NCBI GenBank assembly: GCA_028564925.1
Contig: CM053029.1
Coordinates: 39,002,253-39,066,252, forward strand
From: Lithobates sylvaticus
Taxonomy: Eukaryota > Chordata > Amphibia > Anura > Ranidae
DNA length: 64,000 nt
Reading direction: 5' to 3'
In this document: one piece after another, positions 52,438-63,729 of the stretch
Numbering within the stretch: position 1 is the first letter of the stretch
Layout of the letters: each line of letters opens with the position of its first letter
Notes under the pieces: model-generated
Told to the model about the DNA's origin: nothing
Database searches by the model: none
The model's input: only the letters and a program-made list of their open reading frames with translations
Translations under genes and position numbers: made by a program

Positions 52438-52448
52438 TAGGGATGGGC

Positions 52449-52710
52449 CCGGTGCTCGATGCGAACCCATGTTCGCATCGAGCACCGGTTGTTCGCTCGC
52501 TCGGCGAGCCCAGAACTATTTTGGCCGCTCGCATCACGTTCGTGTGATGCGAGCGGCCCCGCAATGCATTGCGGCCGGCGCGGCCGGCGCAGTGCATTGC
52601 TGGCTGATGATTGGCCAAGCATGCACTGTGACCCCGCATGCTTGGCCAATCACAGCGCCGGAAACTCGAAGAGCCATAATTGGCTACAGGCAGGACGCCT
52701 GTAGCCAATT
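52449..52710. promoter_or_regulatory. Hairpin cluster with inverted CCAAT boxes at hAT 5' end
   Basis: Hairpin 1: CCGGTGCTCGATGCGAAC (52449-52466) with its complement at 52471-52488. Hairpin 2: GGCCGCTCGCATCAC (52523-52537) with 52544-52558. Then a GCAATGCATTGC / GCAGTGCATTGC pair. Hairpin 4: GATTGGCCAAGCATGC (52609-52624) with 52636-52651. Hairpin 5: AATTGGCTACAGGC (52678-52691) with 52697-52710. The last two place CCAAT boxes in opposite orientation. Confidence 0.9.
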
Positions 52711-52742
52711 ACAGCTCAGGGGCTTTAGTACACGCCCCCTCT

Positions 52743-52751
52743 TATAAAAGG
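52743..52751 (+). promoter_or_regulatory. TATA box of the hAT promoter
   Basis: TATAAAAGG, about 90 bp after the last complete CCAAT hairpin; predicts a start near 52775. Confidence 0.6.
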
Positions 52752-52914
52752 CCGCCACGCCGTCGGCGCCGGTCACATGCTGTTCCGGCGTAGATAGAGC
52801 AGGATCGTTCTGTGTCACTCTGCTAGATTTAGTTAGAGAGATTTACTTAGAGAGAGAGATTGAGTTAGATAGATTCATTTAGAAAGATTGATTTAGAAAG
52901 AGGGGCTTGTAGTG

Positions 52915-55870
52915 TGTTCGTGGCAGGCAGGCAGAGCTCCTATATTTTGTTCCCAGAAGCACCTATAGGACGTGTAGTGTGTTCGTGGCAGGCAGGCAGA
53001 GCTCCTATATTTTGTTCCCAGAAGCACCTATAGGACTTGAAGTGTGTTAGTCCCATCACACAGAGCTCCTATATTTTGTTCCCAGAAGCACCTATAGGAC
53101 TTGAAGTGTGTTAGTCCCATCACACAGACCTATATTTTCTTCCCAGAAGCACCTATAGGACTTGAAGTGTGTTAGTCCCATCACACAGAGATCATATATT
53201 TTGTTCCCAGAGGCACCTATAGGACTTGAAGTGTGTTAGTCCCATCACACAGACCTATATTTTCTTCCCAGAAGCACCTATAGGACTTGAAGTGTGTTAG
53301 TCCCATCACACAGAGATCATATATTTTGTTCCCAGAAGCACCTATAGGACTTGAAGTGTGTTAGTCCCATCACACAGAGATCATATATTTTGTTCCCAGA
53401 AGCACCTATAGGACTTGAAGTGTGTTAGTCCCATCACACAGAGATCATATATTTTGTTCCCAGAGGCACCTATAGGACTTGAAGTGTGTTAGTCCCATCA
53501 CACAGACCTATATTTTCTTCCCAGAAGCACCTATAGGACTTAAAGTGTGTTAGTCCCATCACACAGAGATCATATATTTTGTTCCCAGAGGCACCTATAG
53601 GACTTGAAGTGTGTTAGTCCCATCACACAGACCTATATTTTGTTCCCATAGGCACCTATAGGACTTGAAGTGTGTTAGTCCCATCACACAGACCTATATT
53701 TTCTTCCCAGAAGCACCTATAGGACTTGAAGTGTGTTAGTCCCATCACACAGAGATCATATATTTTGTTCCCAGAAGCACCTATAGGACTTGAAGTGTGT
53801 TAGTCCCATCACACAGACCTATATTTTGTTCCCAGAGGCACCTATAGGACTTGAAGTGTGTTAGTCCCATCACACAGACCTATATTTTCTTCCCAGAAGC
53901 ACCTATAGGACTTGAAGTGTGTTAGTCCCATCACACAGAGATCATATATTTTGTTCCCAGAGGCACCTATAGGACTTGAAGTGTGTTAGTCCCATCACAC
54001 AGACCTATATTTTCTTCCCAGAAGCACCTATAGGACTTGAAGTGTGTTAGTCCCATCACACAGAGATCATATATTTTGTTCCCAGAAGCACCTATAGGAC
54101 TTGAAGTGTGTTAGTCCCATCACACAGACCTATATTTTCTTCCCAGAAGCACCTATAGGACTTGAAGTGTGTTAGTCCCATCACACAGAGATCATATATT
54201 TTGTTCCCAGAGGCACCTATAGGACTTGAAGTGTGTTAGTCCCATCACACAGACCTATATTTTCTTCCCAGAAGCACCTATAGGACTTGAAGTGTGTTAG
54301 TCCCATCACACAGAGATCATATATTTTGTTCCCAGAGGCACCTATAGGACTTGAAGTGTGTTAGTCCCATCACACAGACCTATATTTTGTTCCCAGAGGC
54401 ACCTATAGGACTTGAAGTGTGTTAGTCCCATCACACAGACCTATATTTTCTTCCCAGAAGCACCTATAGGACTTGAAGTGTGTTAGTCCCATCACACAGA
54501 GATCATATATTTTGTTCCCAGAGGCACCTATAGGACTTGAAGTGTGTTAGTCCCATCACACAGACCTATATTTTCTTCCCAGAAGCACCTATATGACTTG
54601 AAGTGTGTTAGTCCCATCACACAGAGATCATATATTTGGTTCCCAGAAGCACCTATAGGACTTGAAGTGTGTTAGTCCCATCACACAGACCTATATTTTC
54701 TTCCCAGAAGCACCTATAGGACTTGAAGTGTGTTAGTCCCATCACACAGAGATCATATATTTTGTTCCCAGAGGCACCTATAGGACTTGAAGTGTGTTAG
54801 TCCCATCACACAGACCTATATTTTCTTCCCAGAAGCACCTATAGGACTTGAAGTGTGTTAGTCCCATCACACAGAGATCATATATTTTGTTCCCAGAAGC
54901 ACCTATAGGACTTGAAGTGTGTTAGTCCCATCACACAGAGATCATATATTTTGTTCCCAGAGGCACCTATAGGACTTGAAGTGTGTTAGTCCCATCACAC
55001 AGACCTATATTTTCTTCCCAGAAGCACCTATAGGACTTGAAGTGTGTTAGTCCCATCACACAGAGATCATATATTTTGTTCCCAGAGGCACCTATAGGAC
55101 TTGAAGTGTGTTAGTCCCATCACACAGACCTATATTTTCTTCCCAGAAGCACCTATAGGACTTGAAGTGTGTTAGTCCCATCACACAGAGATCATATATT
55201 TTGTTCCCAGAGGCACCTATAGGACTTGAAGTGTGTTAGTCCCATCACACAGACCTATATTTTCTTCCCAGAAGCACCTATAGGACTTGAAGTGTGTTAG
55301 TCCCATCACACAGAGATCATATATTTTGTTCCCAGAGGCACCTATAGGACTTGAAGTGTGTTAGTCCCATCACACAGACCTATATTTTCTTCCCAGAAAC
55401 ACCTATAGGACTTGAAGTGTGTTAGTCCCATCACACAGAGATCATATATTTTGTTCCCAGAGGCACCTATAGGACTTGAAGTGTGTTAGTCCCATCACAC
55501 AGAGATCATATATTTTGTTCCCAGAAGCACCTATAGGACTTGAAGTGTGTTAGTCCCATCACACAGAGATCATATATTTTGTTCCCAGAGGCACCTATAG
55601 GACTTGAAGTGTGTTAGTCCCATCACACAGACCTATATTTTCTTCCCAGAAGCACCTATAGGACTTGAAGTGTGTTAGTCCCATCACACAGAGATCCTAT
55701 ATTTTGTTCCCCGAAGCACCTATAGGACTTGAAGTGTGTTAGTCCCATCACACAGAGATCCTCTATTTTCTTTGCAGAAGCACCCATAGGACTTCTAGTG
55801 TGTTAGTGGCATCACACAGAGCTCCTATATTTTCTTTGCAGAAGCACCCATAGGACTTCTAGTGTGTTAG
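52915..55870 (+). repeat. Leader minisatellite of hAT, about 48 units
   Basis: Two unit types: one with CACACAGAGATCATATATTT and TGTTCCCAGAGGCACC (about 64 bp), one with CACACAGACCTATATTTTCT and TCCCAGAAGCACC (about 61 bp). Both share TATAGGACTTGAAGTGTGTT and AGTCCCATCACACAGA. They often alternate, giving a dimer of about 125 bp. The first two and last units are most diverged. Confidence 0.97.
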
Positions 55871-55931
55871 TGGCATCACACAGAGCTCCTATATATTCTT
55901 CTCAGCAGCACCCACAGGACTACCGACTACA

Positions 55932-57300
55932 ATGGCTGGAAGACCGCCAAGGGGAGGCAGAGCGTGCAGAGCCAAGAACACAGGGCAGGCAGGCTCTGTT
56001 TCTAGTGGACGTGGCCGTGGACGTGGTCGTGCATCGTTATCAGCACGTGGCCATGGGACACGAGCGTCTTTGTTTTCGGCAGCTGGACATGTGGAGCCGC
56101 ATCATGCTGAAGGCTTGGTAGAATGGATGACCAAGCCCTCCTCATCCTCCTCATCCTCTCTCACCCAGGCTCAGGGTACTGGCAGAGCAGCTGCCAACGC
56201 GTACTCAATGGCATCATCAGCCACCCCTTCCCTAGACCCACCATGTCCTCCTGAGGAGTCCCCCGAACTCTTTGAGCACAGTGTTGGGTACATGCTCCAG
56301 GAGGATGCCCAACGATTCGAAGGCTCGGATGATGATACCCAGCTTGAGGAATCTGGCAGTACTGTTCCACCAGCTGCAGCTTACTGCCAGGTTTGCTCTA
56401 GTGGTGAAGAGGGAGGGGATGATGAGGTCACTGACTCCACGTGGGTGCCTGAAGGGAGAGAGGATGAGGAGGAGGACGAGGAGGAGGAGGATGCGGCGTC
56501 ACATGTCCAACGAGGCAGGATGCCCCCTGGAGGCCAGGTAGAGGCCAGCACAGCAACTGTACAACACCGCAGAGCTCCGCCTGTGCAGGGCGCTGCCTCT
56601 GCACGTTATCAGAAAAGTTCTTTGGTGTGGGCCTTTTTTGAGACGAGTGCATCAGATCGCACCACTGCTATTTGCAATATTTGTCTCAAGCGTATCTCGC
56701 GTGGTCAAAACATCAGCCGCTTGGGCACCACAAGCATGACCAGACATATGTCGACCTGCCATGCAGCTCGTTGGCAGGCACACATAAAAGACCCACACCA
56801 AAGAACTAAGCGGACCTCTCCTTGCTCCTCATCAGCTGGGATCTCCATCCCCACTACACCTTCAGTCCTCTCTGAAAGCTGCTCTGAGAGGACTGAAGGT
56901 GTAGAATTAGGTGTGTCACAACCAAGTACTTGCAGTACACCGACGTCCGATTGCAGCAGGCAAATTTCCCTGCCCCAGCTGCTGGACCGTAGAAAGAAGT
57001 ACACTCCCAGCCATCCACATGCCCAGCGGTTGAATGCTAGCTTGGCTAAATTGCTAGCACTTCAACTGCTGCCTTTTCAGTTGGTAGACTCGGCCCCCTT
57101 CCGTGAGTTTGTTCAATGTGCGGTTCCTCAGTGGCAGGTTCCCAAACGCCACTTTTTCTCACGGAAGGCGATTCCGTCTCTCTACCGGCATGTGGAAGGC
57201 AATGTCCATGCCTCGCTGGACAGGGCGGTCAGCGGTAAGGTGCATATTACCGCTGACTCATGGTCCAGCAGGCATGGACAGGACGGTACCTTTCTTTCAC
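55932..57300 (+). pseudogene. hAT transposase, N-terminal part with BED zinc finger
   Basis: Open from MAGRPPRGGR at 55932. An RG-rich start, Ser and acidic runs (EDEEEDEEEED near residue 178), then a BED finger at about residues 229-277: SSLVWAFFETS, CNIC (Cys 248, 251) and HMSTCH (His 272, 277). The first catalytic Asp is in HITADSWSS near residue 442. The frame shifts near 57286: the family reading continues in another frame as RYLSFTAHWVT. The family cuts and pastes DNA with a DDE-type RNase H fold and an inserted helical domain. Confidence 0.93.
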
Positions 57301-58030
57301 GGCCCATTGGGTCACTCTATTGGCAGCTGGGAGGGATGCAGGACAAGGTGCAGTAGTGTTGGAGGTTGTTCCGCCACCACGCCTCCAAAACGCTACTACT
57401 GCTACTGGTTGTGACACACCTCTCTCCTCCACCCCCTCCTCTTCTTCTTCCTCCAGTGCTCTGTCCTTGGAACCAGCGGTGCTCCGTAGGCGTACAAGGG
57501 GCTACGCAAAAAGATGCCATGCCGTGCTTGCGCTGGTGTGTTTGGGGGACAGGAGCCACACTGGGCCAGAGGTTCTGGCAGCTCTGCAGGGGCAGGCCGA
57601 GAGGTGGTTGACGCCACGTCAGCTTAAGCCAGGAATGGTCGTTTCTGACAATGGCACCAACCTCCTCTCCGCCCTGCGACAGGGGCAGCTCACCCATGTG
57701 CCCTGCATGGCTCACGTCCTCAACCTGGTGGTGCAGCGGTTCTTGGGCAGGTTCCCAGGCTTACAGGATGTCCTGAGGCAGGCCAGGAAAGTCTGTGTGC
57801 ATTTCCGCCGATCTTATAATGCCAGTGCTCGGCTGACTGAGCTGCAAAAGGAGCTGAACCTGCCCAAGAACCGCCTAATATGTGACATGCCCACCAGGTG
57901 GAACTCAACGTTGGCCATGCTGCAGCGACTGCACATGCAGCAGAGGGCCATCAATGAGTACCTTTGCGACTACGGCACCAGGACAGGGTCAGGGGAGCTT
58001 GGTTTTTTTCCCCACGTCAGTGGAGCATGA
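57260..58030 (+). pseudogene. hAT transposase, central catalytic part
   Basis: Contains RYLSFTAHWVTLLAA, RTRGYAKRCHAVLALVCLGD, GMVVSDNGTN (second catalytic Asp), HVPCMAHVLNLVVQ (CxxH motif) and ICDMPTRWNSTLAML (RW motif). The frame is lost near 58005 in a T7C4 run; the family reading goes on in the next frame at WSMIRDACTVLSPFEEATRM. Confidence 0.93.
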
Positions 58031-59158
58031 TCAGGGATGCATGCACTGTCCTCTCACCATTTGAGGAGGCCACGAGGATGGTGAGCAGTGACAGTGCATG
58101 CATCAGTGACACTGTCCCTCTTGTCCACCTGTTGGAGCATACGCTGCGTGGGATAATGGACAGGGCACTTGAGGCAGAACAGAGGCAGGAAGAGGAGGAC
58201 TTCCTTGCCTCTCAAGGCCCCCTTTATCCGGACAGTGTTCCTTCTGTCCCACCCATCACACAGGAAGAGGAGGAGGAGGAGGAGGAGGAGGAGGAGGATT
58301 GTGTGAGCATGGAGGTGGAGCCTGGCACTCAGCATCAGCAGCAGCAGTCTTTTAGGGATGATGTACAGTCCCAACAAACCAGTGGACTTGTACGTGGCTG
58401 GGAGGAGGTGGCTGGCAATCATGTCATCCTCAGTGACCCAGAAGACTCCGGACCGAATGCCTCAGCTAACCTACGCTGCATGGCCTCCCTGATCCTGCAA
58501 AGCCTGCGGAATGATCCTCGTGTTCTTCGGATCAAGGAGAGGGACCATTACTGGCTGGCCACTCTCCTTGATCCGCGGTACAAGGGTAAGGTTGCGGACC
58601 TTATCTTGCCGTCGCAGAGGGAGCAGAGGATGAGACATCTCAGGGAGGCCTTGCAGAAAGGTCTGTGCAACGCGTTCCCAGAAACTGGGAGGTTACAAAC
58701 TCCTGGTCCTGGGCGACGAGTTTGCTGAGGCTTCGGTCAGTAGCAGAAGGAGCGGTGGGGAAGGTGGACGTCTGACCGATGCGTTCAGACAATTTTTTAG
58801 TCCGCAGCCCCAAGGTATGATCGGTTCCAGCAACCATCGCCAGCGTCTGATATACATGGTGCAGGAATACCTTGGGGCAAGGTCAGACTTGGACACCTTT
58901 CCCACCGAAAATCCTCTGGCTTACTGGGTCCTGAGGATGGATCACTGGCCAGAGCTTGCACAGTATGCAATTGAGCTACTGGCCTGTCCTGCCTCCAGCG
59001 TTCTTTCCGAACGCACATTCAGTGCTGCTGGAGGATTTGTCACCGATCATAGGGTGCGCCTGTCCACCGCCTCGGTTGATCGACTGACCTTCATCAAAAT
59101 GAATCAGTCTTGGATCACCACCAGCTACCAGGCACCTGAAGCGGATATAACGGAATAA
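57964..59158 (+). pseudogene. hAT transposase, C-terminal part with dimerisation domain
   Basis: LSPFEEATRMVSSDSACISD, a run of Glu (about 58266-58298), DHYWLATLLDPRYKGKVADL, then another frame change near 58690 and LDTFPTENPLAYWVLRMDHW, ELLACPASSVLSERTFSAAG (catalytic Glu) and SVDRLTFIKMNQSW up to the stop at 59156. In total three frame changes separate the pieces. The same region is preserved, more decayed, at 7236-9882. Confidence 0.93.
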
Positions 59159-59261
59159 TTTATAATGTCACATCCCTTCAAGACTGCCTATGCTGATGCT
59201 GAGTGACTGTCCTCTTATGTTCACTGACTATCCTCTTCCTCCTCCTCAATGATCCATGCCA

Positions 59262-59890
59262 CCACACCAGTGCCTAAGGCACAATTTTTCAGCCCCTGTT
59301 TAACAGGGGCGTGTACTTACAATTTTTTAAAGAAATGCTTCGCAACACGTGTGACTGCTGTGCTCCAAGTACAGTATCTGTGAGGGGTTGCAGTGTTGTG
59401 GCACCAGCACCAGTGCCTAAGGCACAATTTTTCAGCCCCTGTTTAACAGGGGCGTGTACTTACAATTTTTTTAAAAAAATGCTTCGCAACACGTGTGACT
59501 GCTGTGCTCCAAGTACAGTATCTGTGAGGGTTGCAGTGTTGTGGCACCAGCACCAGTGCCTAAGGCACAATTTTTCAGCCCCTGTTTAACAGGGGGCGTG
59601 TACTTACAATTTTTTAAAGAAATGCTTCGCAACACGTGTGACTGCTGTGCTCCAAGTACAGTATCTGTGAGGGGTTGCAGTGTTGTGGCACCAGCACCAG
59701 TGCCTAAGGCACAATTTTTCAGCCCCTGTTTAACAGGGGCGTGTACTTACAATTTTTTAAAAAAATGCTTCGCAACACGTGTGACTGCTGTGCTCCAAGT
59801 ACAGTATCTGTGAGGGGTTGCAGTGTTGTGGCACCAGCACCAGTGCCTAAGGCACAATTTTTCAGCCCCTGTTTAACAGGGGCGGGTAAT
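59262..59890 (+). repeat. hAT 3' array A, about four 146-bp units
   Basis: Unit words AGTGCCTAAGGCACAATTTT, CAGCCCCTGTTTAACAGGGG, CGTGTACTTACAATTTTTT and AATGCTTCGCAACACGTGTG. Two hairpins per unit: GTGCCTAAGGCAC and CCCCTGTTTAACAGGGG. Confidence 0.95.
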
Positions 59891-60690
59891 TACAAATCTT
59901 GATCTAATAGTTCACAGCAGGGCCCATTCCTGCGCCCACCAAGAGTAACTATGAGGGCCTACAGTCTTGTGGCAACACCGTCCACCACCACCGCCAAAGG
60001 CCCAATTTTTCTGCCCTGTTCATCAGGTGCTTGCAATTACAAATCTTGATCTAATAACTCACAGCAGGGCCCATTCCTGCGCCCACCAAGAGTAACTGTG
60101 AGAGCTTACAGTCTTGTGGCAACACCGTCCACCACCACCGCCAAAGGCCCAATTTTTCTGCCCTGTTCATCAGGTGCTTGCAATTACAAATCTTGATCTA
60201 ATAACTCACAGCAGGGCCCATTCCTGCGCCCACCAAGAGTAACTGTGAGAGCTTACAGTCTTGTGGCAACACCGTCCACCACCACCGCCAAAGACCCAAT
60301 TTTTCTGCCCTGTTCATCAGGTGCTTGCAATTACAAATCTTGATCTAATAACTCACAGCAGGGCCCATTCCTGTGCCCACCAAGAGTAACTATGAGGGCC
60401 TACAGTCTTGTGGCAACACCGTCCACCACCACCGCCAAAGGCCCAATTTTTCTGCCCTGTTCATCAGGTGCTTGCAATTACAAATCTTGATCTAATAACT
60501 CACAGCAGGGCCCATTCCTGCGCCCACCAAGAGTAACTGTGAGAGCTTACAGTCTTGTGGCAACACCGTCCACCACCACCACCGCCAAAGGCCCAATTTT
60601 TCTGCCCGGTTCAACAGGTGCATGCAAGTACAAATCTTGATCTATTAACTCACAGCAGGGCCCATTCCTGTGCCCACCAGTCTTGTGGCA
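59890..60690 (+). repeat. hAT 3' array B, about five 147-bp units
   Basis: Unit words ACCGTCCACCACCACCGCC, AAAGGCCCAATTTTTCTGCC, CTGTTCATCAGGTGCTTGCA and CACAGCAGGGCCCATTCCTG. It aligns with array A around CAATTTTT and the hairpin, so the two arrays share an origin. Confidence 0.95.
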
Positions 60691-61056
60691 ACACCAACAT
60701 CTAATAGGGCAAATTTCTGCAGAGTATATACGCCAGACAAACATCCAACTTACAAACGACTCCTACTTGCAAATGGAAAGAGAAAACAGGAAGTGAGAGG
60801 AAATCTACCCCTAGGAAGGGAAATTCTATCCTGTTAGATTTAATTTGGGAAAAAGGTATCTCCTCTCTACTGATACTTTATCACCAATCCTTGTTTCAAT
60901 TAAAACCCCACTTTTTCCAAAAACATTTGTCATTGGGACGGAAAGTGAGGTGACATGTTCTGAACAGATGTGCAAACACAGCAAATGTTACAGGGGTGAT
61001 AACCCCTCCCTATGTTCTCCAAAAAGCTTAAAAATAGATTTTTTTGGGATGGAGCT
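60691..61056. other. Repeat-like flank left of the palindrome
   Basis: Contains ACAAACATCCAACTTACAAA and, across the palindrome, ATTCTACTTAAGAACAAACC at 63655, probably one MITE that the palindrome split. No coding exon. Confidence 0.45.
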
Positions 61057-62182
61057 ACACTTCATAATGTGGATATGTGTCCCTCGCGCTACTTGGAGTA
61101 TATATAGTAGTCAAAATAAATAAATAAGTGGTGCTCTGCTGCAAAATGTGGTGTGTTCACAAATACACAAAATAGTAATATATATAAAAGAATTTCGCGC
61201 AATATATAGCTAAAATTAAGGTGCAATAAGGAATACTCCAATAGTAATAACACTACTACTGGTAAAATAAATGCTACAGTACTAATAAACATCAATGTCT
61301 ACATACAGTAGTACATAAAGTGACGGGTGCATATGTGCAAAACCATTAAAGGTACCATATAAAGTGCTGTGAGATACAAATAAAGATAAATTCAAACAAT
61401 CAAATAAATTCAAACAATCACAGTGCATTCAAGTGCTATGCAATTAAAGTGCTGTGCCATTAAACGCTTAATAAGAAGCCTCAAATAATGGATGAGTAAT
61501 CAATAACAGGTGAATGGTTATCAAATGCTAATGGAAAAAGTATTAAACAAATAAATAAATAAGCAATAAATATATATAGTCCCAGGTTGGATAAAATATA
61601 TATGAATGAGCAGTGTCCAAGTTAATCCATCCGGTCCTGATGGTATATTTAGTCAGGTACCGTATTCGCTTTAATTAAGCAGTAATAAAATATTCCATTC
61701 ATTCAGGTTATCAGCATTAACTGCATGATATAAATATTAAATCCTGTATGTTTTCTGCAGCGGGTACTTGGTCCTGATTTTCATAAAATTCAATCCAATC
61801 ACTAGTCTCTCAAAACTCTCACCTCAAATCTGAAAGGTTGTAGCTTTTCGGGCATATCCTATAGCCCCATGGATTGTGGATACAAGTTGTTCAGCATAAA
61901 ACTGGTAAGAGTAAAAAACTTCTCCTTTAAGAGCGTTTAAAATCTTGATTCCTGCAGTGCTCAGTGTCAGGACAAGACAAAGGGCAAAGAAACAAGAAAG
62001 GGAAGCCTCCACTAGTGTAGTATCTTAATTAAATATGGGCAAGTTTATTAAGGTACATTGGGTGGACTCTTACATTAAAATCAGGGTTTAATAGCAAAAA
62101 ACGGCATAGACATATATAGAAATGAATAACTCCTAGGCGTTCTCAGCGCCTTCTCACGTCTCACGTCTCCTCTGCCTGCGGC

Positions 62183-62223
62183 CACTCCCTACGCGTTACG
62201 ACACGTCACGTGTCTTCATCTGG
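62183..62223 (-). other. Hammerhead-core-like motif, left arm
   Basis: Exact reverse complement of 62585-62625, as the palindrome requires. Confidence 0.4.
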
Positions 62224-62584
62224 GGAACCGGATTGGCTAATTGGGCTTTGTTTATATTACGTATAACCGGAAGTTGGTATTCGGCCATCTTGCTTGTGGT
62301 CAGGTATCTACTAGGTGGCGGCCATTTTACCGGTGGTTTAGTTATTAGGGCGGATATGTTTTTAAACGATGCGTTTAACAATCCACAAATCTACAGGATA
62401 ATGGCTGCCATAACGGGGGAACGCAGAGGTGGAACGCATCGTTTAAAAACATATCCGCCCTAATAACTAAACCACCGGTAAAATGGCCGCCACCTATTAG
62501 ATACCTGACCACAAGCAAGATGGCCGAATACCAACTTCCGGTTATACGTAATATAAACAAAGCCCAATTAGCCAATCCGGTTCC

Positions 62585-62625
62585 CCAGATGAAGACACGT
62601 GACGTGTCGTAACGCGTAGGGAGTG
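62585..62625 (+). other. Hammerhead-core-like motif, right arm
   Basis: CCAGATGAA, then stem GACACG-TGA-CGTGTC, then GTAACGCGTAGGG. This resembles the hammerhead order CUGANGA, stem II, GAAA, but reads CAGATGA and GTAA, so catalysis is doubtful. The mirror copy is at about 62183-62223 on the minus strand. Confidence 0.4.
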
Positions 62626-63729
62626 GCCGCAGGCAGAGGAGACGTGAGACGTGAGAAGGCGCTGAGAACGCCTAGGAGTTATTCATTTCTATATATGTCT
62701 ATGCCGTTTTTTGCTTTTAAACCCTGATTTTAATGTAAGAGTCCACCCAATGTACCTTAATAAACTTGCCCATATTTAATTAAGATACTACACTAGTGGA
62801 GGCTTCCCTTTCTTGTTTCTTTGCCCTTTGTCTTGTCCTGACACTGAGCACTGCAGGAATCAAGATTTTAAACGCTCTTAAAGGAGAAGTTTTTTACTCT
62901 TACCAGTTTTATGCTGAACAACTTGTATCCACAATCCATGGGGCTATAGGATATGCCCGAAAAGCTACAACCTTTCAGATTTGAGGTGAGAGTTTTGAGA
63001 GACTAGTGATTGGATTGAATTTTATGAAAATCAGGACCAAGTACCCGCTGCAGAAAACATACAGGATTTAATATTTATATCATGCAGTTAATGCTGATAA
63101 CCTGAATGAATGGAATATTTTATTACTGCTTAATTAAAGCGAATACGGTACCTGACTAAATATACCATCAGGACCGGATGGATTAACTTGGACACTGCTC
63201 ATTCATATATATTTTATCCAACCTGGGACTATATATATTTATTGCTTATTTATTTATTTGTTTAATACTTTTTCCATTAGCATTTGATAACCATTCACCT
63301 GTTATTGATTACTCATCCATTATTTGAGGCTTCTTATTAAGCGTTTAATGGCACAGCACTTTAATTGCATAGCACTTGAATGCACTGTGATTGTTTGAAT
63401 TTATTTGATTGTTTGAATTTATCTTTATTTGTATCTCACAGCACTTTATATGGTACCTTTAATGGTTTTGCACATATGCACCCGTCACTTTATGTACTAC
63501 TGTATGTAGACATTGATGTTTATTAGTACTGTAGCATTTATTTTACCAGTAGTAGTGTTATTACTATTGGAGTATTCCTTATTGCACCTTAATTTTAGCT
63601 ATATATTGCGCGAAATTCTTTTATATATATAACACTTCATAATGTACCTGTTCAGATTCTACTTAAGAACAAACCTAAAGCCGCAAGTGGTTTTAAATGG
63701 CTTCTTTTTTCCTTTACAAATGTCATTTT

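Larger units (their letters stand above)
52438..60690 (+). mobile_element. hAT transposon (ZBED/Ac-like), 8.25 kb, with leader and 3' arrays
   Basis: Starts TAGGGATGGGCCCGG at 52438. Order: five hairpins (52449-52710), TATA box (about 52743), leader minisatellite (52915-55870), transposase 55932-59158 in frameshifted pieces, 3' array A (about 59262-59890) and array B (about 59890-60690). No matching right terminal CATCCCTA is found, so the 3' end is lost or lies in diverged DNA. Unit homogeneity suggests moderate age; a related minus-strand fossil at 6590-9882 is older. Confidence 0.92.
61071..63631. mobile_element. Palindromic retroelement-like insertion, 1.2-kb arms, 14-bp target duplication
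   Basis: Arms 61178-62375 and 62433-63630 are reverse complements with no length change (paired positions sum to 124808) and only a few mismatches, about 99 percent or more identical by eye. A 57-bp spacer separates them. ACACTTCATAATGT at 61057-61070 and 63632-63645 flanks the unit. The left side has 107 extra bases (61071-61177) outside the arm. Both arms carry the same 62-codon frame, not supported as a gene. The long target duplication points to target-primed reverse transcription; Penelope-like kinship is inferred from the motif at 62585. Confidence 0.85.

Noticed and set aside
61824-62984. Identical 62-codon frames starting MEASLSCFFALCLV in both palindrome arms
   Set aside because: Looks like a signal peptide, but identity follows from the palindrome and there is no homology, context or second exon to support it.
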